From: Variovorax sp. TBS-050B
GTDB taxonomy: Bacteria; Pseudomonadota; Gammaproteobacteria; Burkholderiales; Burkholderiaceae_C
DNA length: 64,000 bases
Direction of reading: 5' to 3'
NCBI RefSeq assembly: GCF_029893635.1
Contig: NZ_JARXYR010000002.1
Location: forward strand, 744,001 to 808,000
Numbering within the stretch: the first letter of the stretch is position 1; each line of letters begins with the position of its first letter. Of this stretch, positions 8,552 through 17,855 are shown one piece after another. The notes under the pieces are model-generated. The model was not told where the DNA came from and did not search any database. It saw only the letters and a list, made by a program, of their open reading frames with translations. The position numbers and the translations under genes are program-made.

Positions 8552-9216
8552 GTTCCCTGCTCCAGCACCGCGAGGTAGCGCGACATGCAGGCGCGAAGTT
8601 TCTGCAGCCCGTAGCGCAGCCGGCTGCGAACCGTCTCGAAGCCGATCTGCAGGCTGGCCGCGAGCGCTTCGACGGTGAGGCCGTCCTCGTGGTGCAGCAG
8701 GAAGGCGGCGCGCTGCTCGGGCGGCAGTTCGTCCAGGCAGGCCAGCAGGCGGCGGCCGGCGGCGCGCCAGAACGCGAGTTCCTCGGCCGAAGGATGCGCC
8801 GCCACGTCGGCGGCCGCGCCGCGCACGCCGCGGTCGAGCAGCGGCACCGCATCGTCGGCGTCGTCGGCATGGGCGTCGAGCGCCACCTCGCGCCCGCTCA
8901 CGCGCAGCCGGTCCATCGCCAGGTTGTGCGCGATCGTGAAAGCCCAGGTGCGCCAGGTGGCGCCCTGCGGCGAGAAGCTCTCGCGCGCCGTGATGATCCG
9001 CACCCAGGTGTCCTGGAACACCTCGTCGGCCTGCGCGGCGAGCCGCGTGCCGAGCAGCCGCTTGACGAAGCGGAACAGCGCCCCTTCGTGGCGCGCGTAC
9101 AGCAGATCGAAGGCCGCGCCGTCGCCCTGCGCGTAGGCCAGCATCAACTGGTCGTCGGGCATGGCTTCGCGCCCGGAGGCGGCTTTGGCGGAAGGGGCGC
9201 GGGGCAGCGCGGACAT
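8548..9216 (-). CDS. ECF-type RNA polymerase sigma factor
   Basis: A sigma-70 family factor of about 222 residues. Region 2 is recognisable as GDGAAFDLLYARHEGALFRF followed by QADEVFQDTWVRI and WAFTIAHNLAMDRLR (the core-binding and -10 parts). Region 4 is the helix-turn-helix ending LPPEQRAAFLLHHEDGLTVEALA with QIGFETVRSRLRYGLQKLR. The ORF could begin at a GTG at 9285, but the ATG at 9216 places the conserved region at the usual distance from the N-terminus. It overlaps the downstream anti-sigma-like gene by ATGA, so the pair is co-expressed and probably autoregulated. The regulon cannot be inferred. Confidence 0.88.
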   Translation of the reverse strand: MSALPRAPSAKAASGREAMPDDQLMLAYAQGDGAAFDLLYARHEGALFRFVKRLLGTRLAAQADEVFQDTWVRIITARESFSPQGATWRTWAFTIAHNLAMDRLRVSGREVALDAHADDADDAVPLLDRGVRGAAADVAAHPSAEELAFWRAAGRRLLACLDELPPEQRAAFLLHHEDGLTVEALAASLQIGFETVRSRLRYGLQKLRACMSRYLAVLEQGT

Positions 9217-9302
9217 GAACGGATTGTCACCCGGGCTTGTACGGCGGCCGGGAGGCTTCGGGGTCGGCCGATCCAAAAAAGACACCGCCGCGCATCCGCG
9301 AC

Positions 9303-9333
9303 TTGATCAGGGGCCCAAAGCCTGCGCTATAAT
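9303..9333 (+). promoter_or_regulatory. Probable promoter of the tRNA-Met gene
   Basis: A perfect TATAAT lies at 9328-9333, 29 bases before the tRNA. A TTGATC at 9303-9308 is the best -35 candidate, with a rather long 19-base spacer. Confidence 0.55.
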
Positions 9334-9362
9334 CTTGGGCTCGGTGCAGCACTGCCCCGAAC

Positions 9363-9439
9363 GGCTCTTTAGCTCAGTCGGTTAGAGCGATGGAATCATA
9401 ATCCACAGGTCCGCGGTTCGAGTCCGTGAAGAGCCACCA
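9363..9439 (+). tRNA. tRNA-Met (anticodon CAT)
   Basis: A complete 77-nucleotide tRNA with encoded CCA. The acceptor stem GGCTCTT pairs perfectly with AAGAGCC, the D stem is GCTC/GAGC, and the T arm is CGCGG-TTCGAGT-CCGTG with one G-T pair. The anticodon loop ATCATAA puts CAT at 9397-9399. The top pair of the anticodon stem is an A-C mismatch. CAT could be elongator Met, initiator Met or the lysidine-modified Ile2 tRNA. The paired first base of the acceptor stem excludes a typical initiator; elongator Met is preferred, Ile2 is not excluded. It stands alone, with its own promoter and a strong terminator. Confidence 0.9.
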
Positions 9440-9448
9440 GACATCATC

Positions 9449-9488
9449 AAAAAGCCTTGCAGGTCAATGACTTGCAAGGCTTTTTTGT
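9449..9488 (+). terminator. Intrinsic terminator of the tRNA gene
   Basis: A long hairpin with arms AAAAAGCCTTGCAGGTCA and TGACTTGCAAGGCTTTTT (one G-T pair) is followed by a T-run ten bases after the tRNA. The remaining ~180 bases up to the alkB stop show no gene or motif I can support. Confidence 0.85.
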
Positions 9489-9672
9489 TTTGCGCCGTGC
9501 GGTTTTGGGGCGTGTTTTCGGCCTGATTTTTCCACTGCCCGGACCGGTGCCCGTTCGGCAGGCAATGCAGTGGGAAGCCGCGCCAATGCTGGCTGCGGCG
9601 GGCCCGGTCCTCAGACAACCCACAGAGTTGTGCACAGAAAAGCGGGACAAGTCATTGTTTTGACATTTGCAC

Positions 9673-10332
9673 TCAGCCGGCCTTGCGGAAGGTGAGATTG
9701 ATGCGCCGGCTGCCGAAGAGGGCATGCGGCCGGTCCTCGAGCGGCAGCACGCCGTGGTAGCGCAGGCGGTCCGGTCCGCCCCAGACGACGACGTCGCCAT
9801 GCGCGAGCGGAATGCGCCGCGGCTTGTCGCTGCGCGCGAGGCCGCCCCACAGGAAGACGGCGGGCATGCCGAGCGAGACCGACACGATCGGCGCGCCGTG
9901 GTCGCGCTCGTCCTTGTCCTGGTGCAGCGACAGCCGCGTGCCGGGTTCGTAGCGGTTGACGAGGCAGGCGTCGGGTGCGAAGCCCTCGAAGCCCGCCTCG
10001 GCCGCGGCGGTGCGGGCGAGCCGCTCGAAGGCCGCAGGCATGGCGGGCCAGGGCGCGCCGGTCTGCGGATCGCGTTCGGCGTAGCGGTAGCCGCGGCGGT
10101 CCGAGAGCCAGCCGAGCCGGCCGCAGTTGGTCATGGCGACCGACATCGTGAAGCCGCCGGGGGTCACGAGGTGCCGGAAGGGCGCATGCTGGGCGACCGC
10201 CTCCAGCGCCGGCAGCAGTTCGCCGACCGAGGGCAGCGCGAAGCCTCGCAGCACGAAGGCGCCGGGGCCGATCGCTTCCTTGCCGCGCTGCGGCTCGGCC
10301 TCGGGCGCGTCGTCGAAAAGATCGAGCGTCAT
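9673..10332 (-). CDS. alkB: DNA oxidative demethylase AlkB
   Basis: A 219-residue Fe(II)/2-oxoglutarate dioxygenase, the same length class as E. coli AlkB (216). It removes 1-methyladenine and 3-methylcytosine lesions from DNA and RNA by oxidation. Visible motifs are NRYEPGTRLSLHQDKDE, with the iron ligands His and Asp of HxD, and RINLTFR, the RxNxTxR 2-oxoglutarate and substrate motif. The DNA-binding lid region GGFTMSVAMTNCG is also present. The ATG at 10332 overlaps the stop of the upstream MocR gene (ATGA), so it is the second gene of that pair. No Ada gene is nearby, so control by the adaptive response is not indicated here. Confidence 0.93.
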   Translation of the reverse strand: MTLDLFDDAPEAEPQRGKEAIGPGAFVLRGFALPSVGELLPALEAVAQHAPFRHLVTPGGFTMSVAMTNCGRLGWLSDRRGYRYAERDPQTGAPWPAMPAAFERLARTAAAEAGFEGFAPDACLVNRYEPGTRLSLHQDKDERDHGAPIVSVSLGMPAVFLWGGLARSDKPRRIPLAHGDVVVWGGPDRLRYHGVLPLEDRPHALFGSRRINLTFRKAG

Positions 10333-11777
10333 GGCGCCGCCTGCCGCTGCGCCGGCCGGTCCGCTGCCTCGGCGACGAGCCGGCCCAGCGTCTGCATCGC
10401 CTGTTCGCTCTGCGCGTTCCAGGCGTGGCCGTAGTTCAGGCGCAGGCAATGCGAGAAACCCCGCGTGGCCGAGAAGATCGGCCCGGGCGCCACGCTGATG
10501 CCGCGCTCCAGCGCCTGGCGGTGGATGTCGAGTGCATCGACGTGCGCCGGCAGTTCGACCCAGAGAAAGTAGCCGCCGAGGGGCCGCGTGGCGCGCGTGC
10601 CGGGCGGAAAGTAGTGGCCCAGCGCCTGCGCGAAGCTCGCCTGCTGCACCGCCAGCACCTGGCGCAGCTTGCGCAGGTGCTTGTCGAGGCCGCCCTTCTC
10701 GAGGTAGCCCGCGAGCGCGAGTTGCGCGGGCACGGAGGTGCTGAGGGTGGTCGTGAGCTTGAGCCGTGCCACGGCGCGCGCGAAGCGGCCGGCCGAGGCC
10801 CATCCGATGCGGTAGCCCGGCGCGAGGCACTTCGAGAACGAGGTGCAGTGCAGCACCATGCCCTGGGTGTCGAAGGCCTTGGCGGGCGGCGGACGCCGGT
10901 CGCCGAAATAGAGCTCGGCATACACGTCGTCCTCGATCAGCGGCACCGCATGGCGCGCGAGCAGCTCGACCAGCGCCTTCTTCTTCGCGTCGGGCATGAG
11001 GCTGCCGAGCGGGTTCTGGAAGGTGGTCATGAGCCAGCAGGCACTGGGCTTGTGCGCGGCGAGCGCGCGTTCGAGCGCGCCGAGGTCGATGCCCTCGCCC
11101 GGATGCGTCGGCACCTCGATCGCGCGCAGGCCCATGCGCTCCAGCGCCTGCAGCGCGGCATAGAAGGTGGGCGACTCCACCACCACCGAGTCGCCGGGCC
11201 GCGTGACGGCCGCGAGGCAGAGGTTCAGCGCCTCGAGCGCGCCGTTGGTGACGACGATCTCCTCGGCCGGCACCTGCATGCCGTCGCCGAGGTAGCGCAG
11301 CGCGATCTGCCGGCGCAGCGCGGCGCTGCCGGGCGTGAGGTCGTCCACCGTGCGCCAGGGGTCGAGCGACTTCGCGCTCGCGGCCATGAACTGGCCGAGC
11401 CGCGCGAGCGGGAACAGCAGCGGGCTCGGAAACGCCGATCCGAAGGGCACCACCTGCCGGGACATGCTGGCTTCGAGGATCTCGAACACGCGGTCGCTGA
11501 CCTCGAGCGACTTCGGGCCGTCGGCCGGGCGCGAGGTGAGGTTGGCCTCGGGCGGCACGTCGCGCGCACCGCCACCCGTGACGTAGTAGCCCGATCGGTC
11601 GCGCGCACGCACCAGGCCCCGGGCCTCGAGCAGGTAGTAGGCCTGGAACACGGTGGAGGCGCTCACGCCGCGGCTTTCGCCGGTGTGCCGCACCGACGGC
11701 AGGCGGTCGCCGGTTTTGAGGGTGCCGCTGCGGATCGATGACTCGATGTCGGCGGCCAGGGCTTCGTAGCGCTTCAT
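10329..11777 (-). CDS. MocR-type regulator: GntR winged helix fused to class I aminotransferase-like domain
   Basis: A 482-residue chimeric regulator. Residues 1-75 form a GntR winged helix (ALAADIESSIRSGTLKTGDR, then SVRHTGESRGVSASTVFQAY). The rest is a fold-type I PLP domain with TNGALEALNLCL, TFQNPLGSLM, EDDVYAEL and the lysine segment SFSKCLAPGYRIGW. In this family PLP acts as a ligand rather than for catalysis. The ATG at 11777 starts right at the winged helix; the open frame upstream is ignored. It overlaps alkB by ATGA and is divergent from the DUF2970/cytochrome operon across a 96-base gap, so it may control either side. Its effector is unknown. Confidence 0.88.
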   Translation of the reverse strand: MKRYEALAADIESSIRSGTLKTGDRLPSVRHTGESRGVSASTVFQAYYLLEARGLVRARDRSGYYVTGGGARDVPPEANLTSRPADGPKSLEVSDRVFEILEASMSRQVVPFGSAFPSPLLFPLARLGQFMAASAKSLDPWRTVDDLTPGSAALRRQIALRYLGDGMQVPAEEIVVTNGALEALNLCLAAVTRPGDSVVVESPTFYAALQALERMGLRAIEVPTHPGEGIDLGALERALAAHKPSACWLMTTFQNPLGSLMPDAKKKALVELLARHAVPLIEDDVYAELYFGDRRPPPAKAFDTQGMVLHCTSFSKCLAPGYRIGWASAGRFARAVARLKLTTTLSTSVPAQLALAGYLEKGGLDKHLRKLRQVLAVQQASFAQALGHYFPPGTRATRPLGGYFLWVELPAHVDALDIHRQALERGISVAPGPIFSATRGFSHCLRLNYGHAWNAQSEQAMQTLGRLVAEAADRPAQRQAAP

Positions 11778-11821
11778 GGGGCAGGCGGTCTGGTCGGGCG
11801 ACTTTATCTGCTCCGGTGATT

Positions 11822-11838
11822 TGCATCGGATCTGCATC
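11822..11838. promoter_or_regulatory. Direct repeat TGCATC in the mocR / DUF2970 divergent region
   Basis: Two copies of TGCATC (11822-11827 and 11833-11838) start 11 bases apart, one helical turn. MocR regulators commonly bind direct repeats between divergent genes, so this is a weak candidate site. Confidence 0.3.
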
Positions 11839-11873
11839 TGTTTTTTCCGGCGCGGTTGCGGCACAGTCGGTGC

Positions 11874-12062
11874 ATGTCCTCTCTCTTGCGCGCGATCCGC
11901 GCCGTTCTCTGGAGCTTCATCGGGCTGGGCGGCCGCCGTGCGGACGCCGACAGCCGCACCGCCCGGGTCGGGCTGCTGCCGCTCATCGGCGTCGCCTTCG
12001 TCACCGTGCTGCTGCTCGTGGCGGGGCTGCTGGCGCTGGCGCACGTCGCGGCCGGCACATGA
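11874..12062 (+). CDS. DUF2970 family small membrane protein
   Basis: A 62-residue protein with a short amphipathic N-terminus containing AVLWSFIGLGGRR, matching the WSFFGxRR-type signature of DUF2970, a family of tiny inner-membrane proteins common in Betaproteobacteria. A single transmembrane helix follows (LIGVAFVTVLLLVAGLLAL). The ATG at 11874 is preferred over one at 11856. Its stop overlaps the ATG of the first cytochrome c gene (ATGA), so the three genes 11874-14090 form one operon. The function of the family is not known; the position suggests a link to assembly or anchoring of the cytochromes. Confidence 0.75.
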   Translation: MSSLLRAIRAVLWSFIGLGGRRADADSRTARVGLLPLIGVAFVTVLLLVAGLLALAHVAAGT

Positions 12063-12796
12063 GGCGCAGGAACGGAATCAACGCGCTTCGCCGGCTCGCG
12101 GGGCTGGCGCTGGCGCTGCTGCTCGGCCACGGTGGCACGGCCCTCGCGGCCACGGACGCGGCGCCCGCGGCCAACGACATGGCGCAGCGCGTCGCCGCCT
12201 GCATCGCCTGCCACGGCCGCGTGGGCGCCACCAGCAACGCCGGCTACTTTCCGCGGCTGTCCGGCAAGCCCGCGGGCTACCTGTTCAACCAGCTGCGCAG
12301 CTTTCGCGATGGCCGGCGCTTCAACGCCGACATGACCTACATGGTGCAGCACCTCTCCGATGCCTACCTGATGGAAATGGCGACCTACTTCGCCGGCCTC
12401 GACCTGCCCTACCCGCCCGTCTCGCCGGCCAGCGATGCGACGCCCGCGCAGCTCGCGCGCGGCCGCCAGCTCGCGCTCGAAGGCGACGCGGCGCGCCGCA
12501 TCCCGGCCTGCGTGCAGTGCCACGGCGCCGCGCTCACTGGCGTGCAGCCGGCCATTCCGGGACTGCTGGGGCTGCCGCGGCTCTATGTGTCGTCGCAGCT
12601 CGGCGCCTGGCTCACGCGCGAGCGGCATGCGCTCGCGCCCGACTGCATGGCCGAGATCGGCCAGCGCATGAGCACCGCCGACGTGAATGCCGTGGCCAGC
12701 TGGCTCGCGGTGCAGCCGATGCCGGCCGACCCGAGGCCGGTCGCCGCCCTGCCCGCGCCGCTGCCGATGGCCTGCGGCGGGATGCCGGGAAAGTGA
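12059..12796 (+). CDS. Dihaem cytochrome c, exported
   Basis: A 245-residue periplasmic cytochrome. A signal peptide with a hydrophobic core LAGLALALLLGHGG ends near residue 30. Two c-type haem sites are visible: CIACH at 48-52 and CVQCH at 151-155. The two halves resemble each other, as in cytochrome c4 and related dihaem proteins. The start overlaps the DUF2970 stop and the next cytochrome gene begins eight bases after its stop. With the triple-haem protein downstream it probably passes electrons from a periplasmic dehydrogenase to a terminal oxidase. No dehydrogenase catalytic subunit is encoded alongside. Confidence 0.85.
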   Translation: MRRRNGINALRRLAGLALALLLGHGGTALAATDAAPAANDMAQRVAACIACHGRVGATSNAGYFPRLSGKPAGYLFNQLRSFRDGRRFNADMTYMVQHLSDAYLMEMATYFAGLDLPYPPVSPASDATPAQLARGRQLALEGDAARRIPACVQCHGAALTGVQPAIPGLLGLPRLYVSSQLGAWLTRERHALAPDCMAEIGQRMSTADVNAVASWLAVQPMPADPRPVAALPAPLPMACGGMPGK

Positions 12797-12803
12797 GGCG
12801 GCC

Positions 12804-14090
12804 ATGAAGTTGCGCCATCTCGGCTGGACGGTTCTGGCCCTGTTGCTGCTGCTCGGGGCCGCGGCCGCCGGCGTCGTCGCGCTCAACCTGCGCGGCGAAG
12901 ACCCGCTGCCCGCCGCATCCGAAGCCTTCCAGTCCACGCCCCAGCAGGTCGAGCGCGGCCGCTATCTGGCGCTCGCCGGCAACTGCGCCGGCTGCCACAC
13001 GACGCGCGGCGGCCAGCCCTACGCCGGCGGGCTGCCGATCGAGACGCCCTTCGGCACGGTCTACTCGAGCAACCTCACGCCCGACGCGCAGGCCGGCATC
13101 GGCAGCTGGAGCAGCGCGCATTTCTGGCGCGCGATGCACAACGGCCGCAGCAAGGACGGCCGGCTGCTGTACCCCGCCTTCCCCTATCCGAACTTCACGC
13201 AGGTGACGCGCGAGGACTCGGACGCGATCTACGCCTACCTGCGCAGCGTGCCGGCCGCGGCCGTGCCCAACCAGCCGCACCGGCTGCGCTTTCCCTACGA
13301 CACGCAGGCCGCACTGGCCGTGTGGCGGGCCCTCTCGTTCCAGCCCGAGACCTTCCGGCCCGACGCGGGCAAGCCGGCCGAATGGAACCGCGGCGCCTAC
13401 CTGGTGGGCGGCCTGGGGCACTGCATCGCCTGCCACGGCAGCCGCGATTCGCTCGGCGCCACGCAGACCAAGCTCGGGCTCTCGGGCGGGCTGATCGCGG
13501 CGGAGAACTGGTACGCGCCCTCGCTCACCGATCCGCACGAGGCCGGCGTGGCCGACTGGCCGACGGCCGAGGTGGTCGCGCTGCTCAAGACCGGCACGGC
13601 GCCGCGCGGCTCGGTCATGGGACCGATGGCCGAGGTGGTGTTCCGCAGCACGCAGTACCTGAGCGATGCCGACCTCGCGGCGATGGCCAGCTACCTCAAG
13701 GACCTGCCCGGCGCCCCCGCCGCCTCGGCGCGCCCGGCCGCCGCGCCGGCGCCAGGGCGCCGCGACGCCGCCGCCATGGCGCGCGGCGCGCGCATCTACG
13801 ACCAGCGCTGCGCCTACTGCCACGGCGACCAGGGCCAGGGCCAGCCGGGCGCGTTTCCTGCGCTCGCGGGCAACCGCGCCGTGACCATGGCACGGCCGAC
13901 CAACCTGATCCAGGTGATCGCCCATGGCGGCTACCTGCCTGCGACCGCGGGCAACCCGCGGCCCTACGGCATGCCGCCGTTCGGGCAGGAGCTCGACGCG
14001 TCGGACGTGGCGGCCGTGCTGACTTACATCCGGGGCTCGTGGGGCAACGACGCCGCGCCGGTCACGCAGCTCGACACGATGCGCCGCTGA
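12804..14090 (+). CDS. Triple-haem cytochrome c, alcohol-dehydrogenase subunit II type
   Basis: A 428-residue exported cytochrome with three c-haem motifs: CAGCH at 61, CIACH at 207 and CAYCH at 336. The layout of three haems over roughly 430 residues is that of the membrane-bound cytochrome subunits of alcohol, gluconate and aldehyde dehydrogenases. An N-terminal hydrophobic segment (TVLALLLLLGAAAAGVVAL) would export or anchor it. A linker rich in Ala and Pro precedes the third haem domain. GAGG upstream is a possible ribosome site. Since no catalytic partner lies beside it, the electron donor is unknown. Confidence 0.85.
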   Translation: MKLRHLGWTVLALLLLLGAAAAGVVALNLRGEDPLPAASEAFQSTPQQVERGRYLALAGNCAGCHTTRGGQPYAGGLPIETPFGTVYSSNLTPDAQAGIGSWSSAHFWRAMHNGRSKDGRLLYPAFPYPNFTQVTREDSDAIYAYLRSVPAAAVPNQPHRLRFPYDTQAALAVWRALSFQPETFRPDAGKPAEWNRGAYLVGGLGHCIACHGSRDSLGATQTKLGLSGGLIAAENWYAPSLTDPHEAGVADWPTAEVVALLKTGTAPRGSVMGPMAEVVFRSTQYLSDADLAAMASYLKDLPGAPAASARPAAAPAPGRRDAAAMARGARIYDQRCAYCHGDQGQGQPGAFPALAGNRAVTMARPTNLIQVIAHGGYLPATAGNPRPYGMPPFGQELDASDVAAVLTYIRGSWGNDAAPVTQLDTMRR

Positions 14091-14109
14091 GCGGCCGGTC
14101 CGCCGGGCC

Positions 14110-14979
14110 TCAGGCGGCCACCGGCTGGCGCGGCGCGCCGGCCTTCGCGGGCGCGGGCATGTGCTGCGCCCAGTCGATGATCTCGAGCGTGCCGTCGGCG
14201 TGCTCGGCCAGCGCCGTGAGGCTCTCGACCCAGTCGCCGTCGTTGCAGTAGAGGATGCCGTCGATGTCGCGCATCTCGGCATGGTGGATGTGGCCGCAGA
14301 CCACGCCCTGCACGCCCAGCTTGCGGGCCTCGCGCGCGACCGCGTTCTCGAAGTCGCCGACGTAGCTCACGGCGCGCTTGACCTTGCCCTTGAGGTACTT
14401 CGACAGCGACCAGTACGGCAGCCCCATGCGCGCGCGCAGCGAGTTGAGGTGGCGGTTGAGCTTGAGCGTGAACTCGTAGAGCGAGTCGCCCACGTGCGCG
14501 AGCCACTTGGCGCACTGGATCACGCCGTCGAACAGGTCGCCGTGGATGATCCAGAGCTTGCGGCCGTCGGCCGTCTCGTGGATCCATTCCTCGGCCACGT
14601 CGATGCCGCCGAAGTTGTGGTTGAGGTACTTGCGGGCGAACTCGTCATGGTTGCCCGGGATGAAGATCACGCGCGTGCCCTTGCGCGCCTTGCGCAGCAG
14701 CTTCTGGATCACGTCGTTGTGGGCCTGCGGCCAGTGCCAGTTCCGCTTGAGCTGCCAGCCGTCGATGATGTCGCCGACCAGGAACAGCGTCTCGCACTCG
14801 GTGTGCTTCAGGAAGTCGAGCAGCGCGCGCGCCTGGCAGCCGGGCGTGCCCAGGTGCAGGTCGGAGATCCAGAGGGTGCGGAATCGCTGCGCCGGACGCG
14901 CGGCGTCGTCGTCCTCCGGCTCGTCGATCCGGGTGGCGGTGTCGCGCCATGCGCGCAGGAAAGCGTCGTCGCGTTGCAT
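14110..14979 (-). CDS. LpxH-like metallophosphoesterase
   Basis: A 289-residue calcineurin-fold phosphoesterase. Metal-binding motifs appear in order: SDLHLGTPGCQA, GDIIDGW, PGNHDEFAR, HGDLFD and GHIHHAEM. The set resembles UDP-2,3-diacylglucosamine hydrolase (LpxH), and the family is often annotated so. The extra region LKLNRHLNSLRARMG and the greater length (LpxH is about 240) mark the related subgroup whose substrate is not established. The ATG at 14979 is chosen; a GTG at 14997 would add six residues. It is transcribed alone, converging on the cytochrome operon with 19 bases between. Confidence 0.78.
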   Translation of the reverse strand: MQRDDAFLRAWRDTATRIDEPEDDDAARPAQRFRTLWISDLHLGTPGCQARALLDFLKHTECETLFLVGDIIDGWQLKRNWHWPQAHNDVIQKLLRKARKGTRVIFIPGNHDEFARKYLNHNFGGIDVAEEWIHETADGRKLWIIHGDLFDGVIQCAKWLAHVGDSLYEFTLKLNRHLNSLRARMGLPYWSLSKYLKGKVKRAVSYVGDFENAVAREARKLGVQGVVCGHIHHAEMRDIDGILYCNDGDWVESLTALAEHADGTLEIIDWAQHMPAPAKAGAPRQPVAA

Positions 14980-15049
14980 GGACGGGCAGGTTCCCACCGC
15001 GCCATGACCGCATCATGGCGCGCGCATGACATTCCGGTGACCTGAAGGC

Positions 15050-16018
15050 TCAGCCGTGCCCGCAGCGCTGGATTTCCACCGTCGAGTGCCGGATCTCCTC
15101 GTGCATCGAGAAGCAGGCCCGCACCTCGTCGGCCGAGAGCGTGGGCGAGTGCGTCACCACGGTGAGGGCGCAGGCGTAGGCCTCGCGGCCCACGCGCCAG
15201 ACGTGCAGGTCGGCCACGCGGGTTTCCGAATCGGCCAGGCCGGTCTCGATGCCTTCGCGGATCTCGGCCGCCACCGGGTGGTCCATCTCGCGGTCGAGCA
15301 GCACCTTGCCGGTTTCCTTGAGCAGGCCCTTGGCCCAGACCGCCACCAGCACCGCGCCGACGATGCCCATCATCGGGTCCAGCCAGGCCCAGCCGAAGAA
15401 CCAGCCTCCGAGCAGCGCCGCGATGGCGAGCACCGACGTCGCGGCATCGGCCACGACGTGCAGGTAGGCGGAGCGCAGGTTCAGGTCGTGGCCGTGCGCG
15501 TGCCCGTGGTGGTGGTGGTGGTCGTGGCCGTGGTGCTCATGCCCGTGCCCATGCCCGTGGTGGTGCGCCGATCCGAGCAGCCGCGCGCAGACGAGGTTGA
15601 CGATCAGCCCGAGCACCGCCACCGCCACCGCTTCGCGGTAATGGATGGCCGAGGGCGAGAGCAGGCGCTCGATCGAGCCCACCACCATCAGCGCGGCCAC
15701 GCCGAGCAGCATCAGCGCGCTCGCGAAGCCGCCGAGCACCTCGATCTTCCAGGTGCCGAAGGCAAAGCGCGGGTCGCGCGCGTAGCGCCGCGCGGCCGCA
15801 TAGGCGAAGGCGCTGAGGCCGATCGCGAGCGCATGCGAGCTCATGTGCCAGCCGTCGGCCAGGAGCGCCATCGAGTTGAACCACCAGCCGGCGCCGATCT
15901 CGACCACCATCGCGGCCACGGTGATCCACATCACGAGCCGCGTGCTGCGCTCGGCCGATTCGTTGCCCGCGCCGAAATGGTGGTCGTGCTGCCAGGCGCT
16001 CAGGTCATGGGTGTGCAT
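15050..16018 (-). CDS. dmeF: Cation diffusion facilitator, Co/Ni exporter DmeF type
   Basis: A 322-residue inner-membrane metal/proton antiporter of the CDF family with about six membrane helices. The N-terminus MHTHDLSAWQHDHHF is typical of DmeF. The metal-site helix contains LLADGWHMSSHALA (the HxxxD-type site). Between helices 4 and 5 there is a loop of more than 20 residues made almost only of His, Gly and Asp/Glu, a metal-binding buffer. A C-terminal cytoplasmic domain follows from about residue 235. DmeF homologs export cobalt and nickel; zinc cannot be excluded by sequence. It sits between lpxH-like and ruvB genes with no DmeR regulator beside it. Confidence 0.86.
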   Translation of the reverse strand: MHTHDLSAWQHDHHFGAGNESAERSTRLVMWITVAAMVVEIGAGWWFNSMALLADGWHMSSHALAIGLSAFAYAAARRYARDPRFAFGTWKIEVLGGFASALMLLGVAALMVVGSIERLLSPSAIHYREAVAVAVLGLIVNLVCARLLGSAHHHGHGHGHEHHGHDHHHHHGHAHGHDLNLRSAYLHVVADAATSVLAIAALLGGWFFGWAWLDPMMGIVGAVLVAVWAKGLLKETGKVLLDREMDHPVAAEIREGIETGLADSETRVADLHVWRVGREAYACALTVVTHSPTLSADEVRACFSMHEEIRHSTVEIQRCGHG

Positions 16019-16027
16019 AGCTGTGGT

Positions 16028-17092
<1,065 letters not shown>

Positions 17093-17204
17093 GGAGGAAG
17101 GGGCCGGACCGGCAAGTTTAGTCCGAGCGTGGCACCCCTCCCGGGCACTGGCAGAATGCTCGGCCAAACAACAATCGAGCCACAAAGCGAGGGGAAGCCA
17201 GAAC

Positions 17205-17855
17205 GTGTCGATCTACGAGCTGAAGCCGCGGTTCCAGGCGCTGCTGCGCCCCCTGGTCGGGCGGCTGCACGCCGCCGGCGTGACCGCGAACCAGGTCACG
17301 CTCGCCGCCTGCGCGGTGTCGGTCGCGCTCGGCCTCTGGCTCTTCTTCGCGGCACCCTCGCTCGCCGCCTTCGGGCTGATTCCGGCCTGGATGTTCGTGC
17401 GCATGGCCTTCAACGCCATCGACGGCATGCTGGCGCGCGAACACGGGCAGCAGAGCAGGCTCGGCGCCTTCCTCAACGAACTGACCGACGTGCTCTCCGA
17501 CGCGGCGCTGTACCTGCCGTTCGCGCTGGTGGCGCCCTTCGACCCGTTCTGGGTCGGCGCCACGATCGTGCTGGCGGGGCTCAGCGAATTCGCCGGGGCG
17601 CTCGGCCCCACGGTGGGCGCCTCGCGCCGCTACGACGGCCCGCTCGGCAAGAGCGACCGCGCCTTCGTGTTCGGGGCGCTCGGGCTCTACGTCGCGCTGG
17701 GCGGGCCGCTGCCGGGCTGGACGGCCTGGCTCATGCCGCTCGTGGCGCTGCTCGTGGCCTGGACCGTGGTCAACCGCGTGCGGCGCGCGCTGGCCGAAGC
17801 CGAGCGCCAACCCGGGGCCGAGGCGCCCCGGCCCACCACCTCAGGGACTCCATGA
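17205..17855 (+). CDS. CDP-alcohol phosphatidyltransferase (YnbA-like)
   Basis: A 216-residue inner-membrane enzyme that transfers a phosphatidyl group from CDP-diacylglycerol to an alcohol. The family motif D-G-x2-A-R-x8-G-x3-D-x3-D is present as [20 protein letters not shown] continuing into LTDVLSD. About six hydrophobic segments surround it. The GTG at 17205 follows AGGGGAA at good spacing. It is the first gene of a run of six coupled genes, and its stop overlaps the hydrolase-methyltransferase ATG (ATGA). The gene set matches E. coli ynbABCD, where this is YnbA. The acceptor alcohol (glycerol phosphate, inositol-type or other) is not known. Confidence 0.85.
   Translation: MSIYELKPRFQALLRPLVGRLHAAGVTANQVTLAACAVSVALGLWLFFAAPSLAAFGLIPAWMFVRMAFNAIDGMLAREHGQQSRLGAFLNELTDVLSDAALYLPFALVAPFDPFWVGATIVLAGLSEFAGALGPTVGASRRYDGPLGKSDRAFVFGALGLYVALGGPLPGWTAWLMPLVALLVAWTVVNRVRRALAEAERQPGAEAPRPTTSGTP

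Noticed and set aside
9363..9672. Possible integration site at the tRNA gene
   Set aside because: No integrase, no repeat of the tRNA 3' end downstream and no island-like gene content nearby.
17093..17204. Sigma-54 promoter before the lipid operon (TGGCAC present)
   Set aside because: The -12 element is missing at the required spacing.
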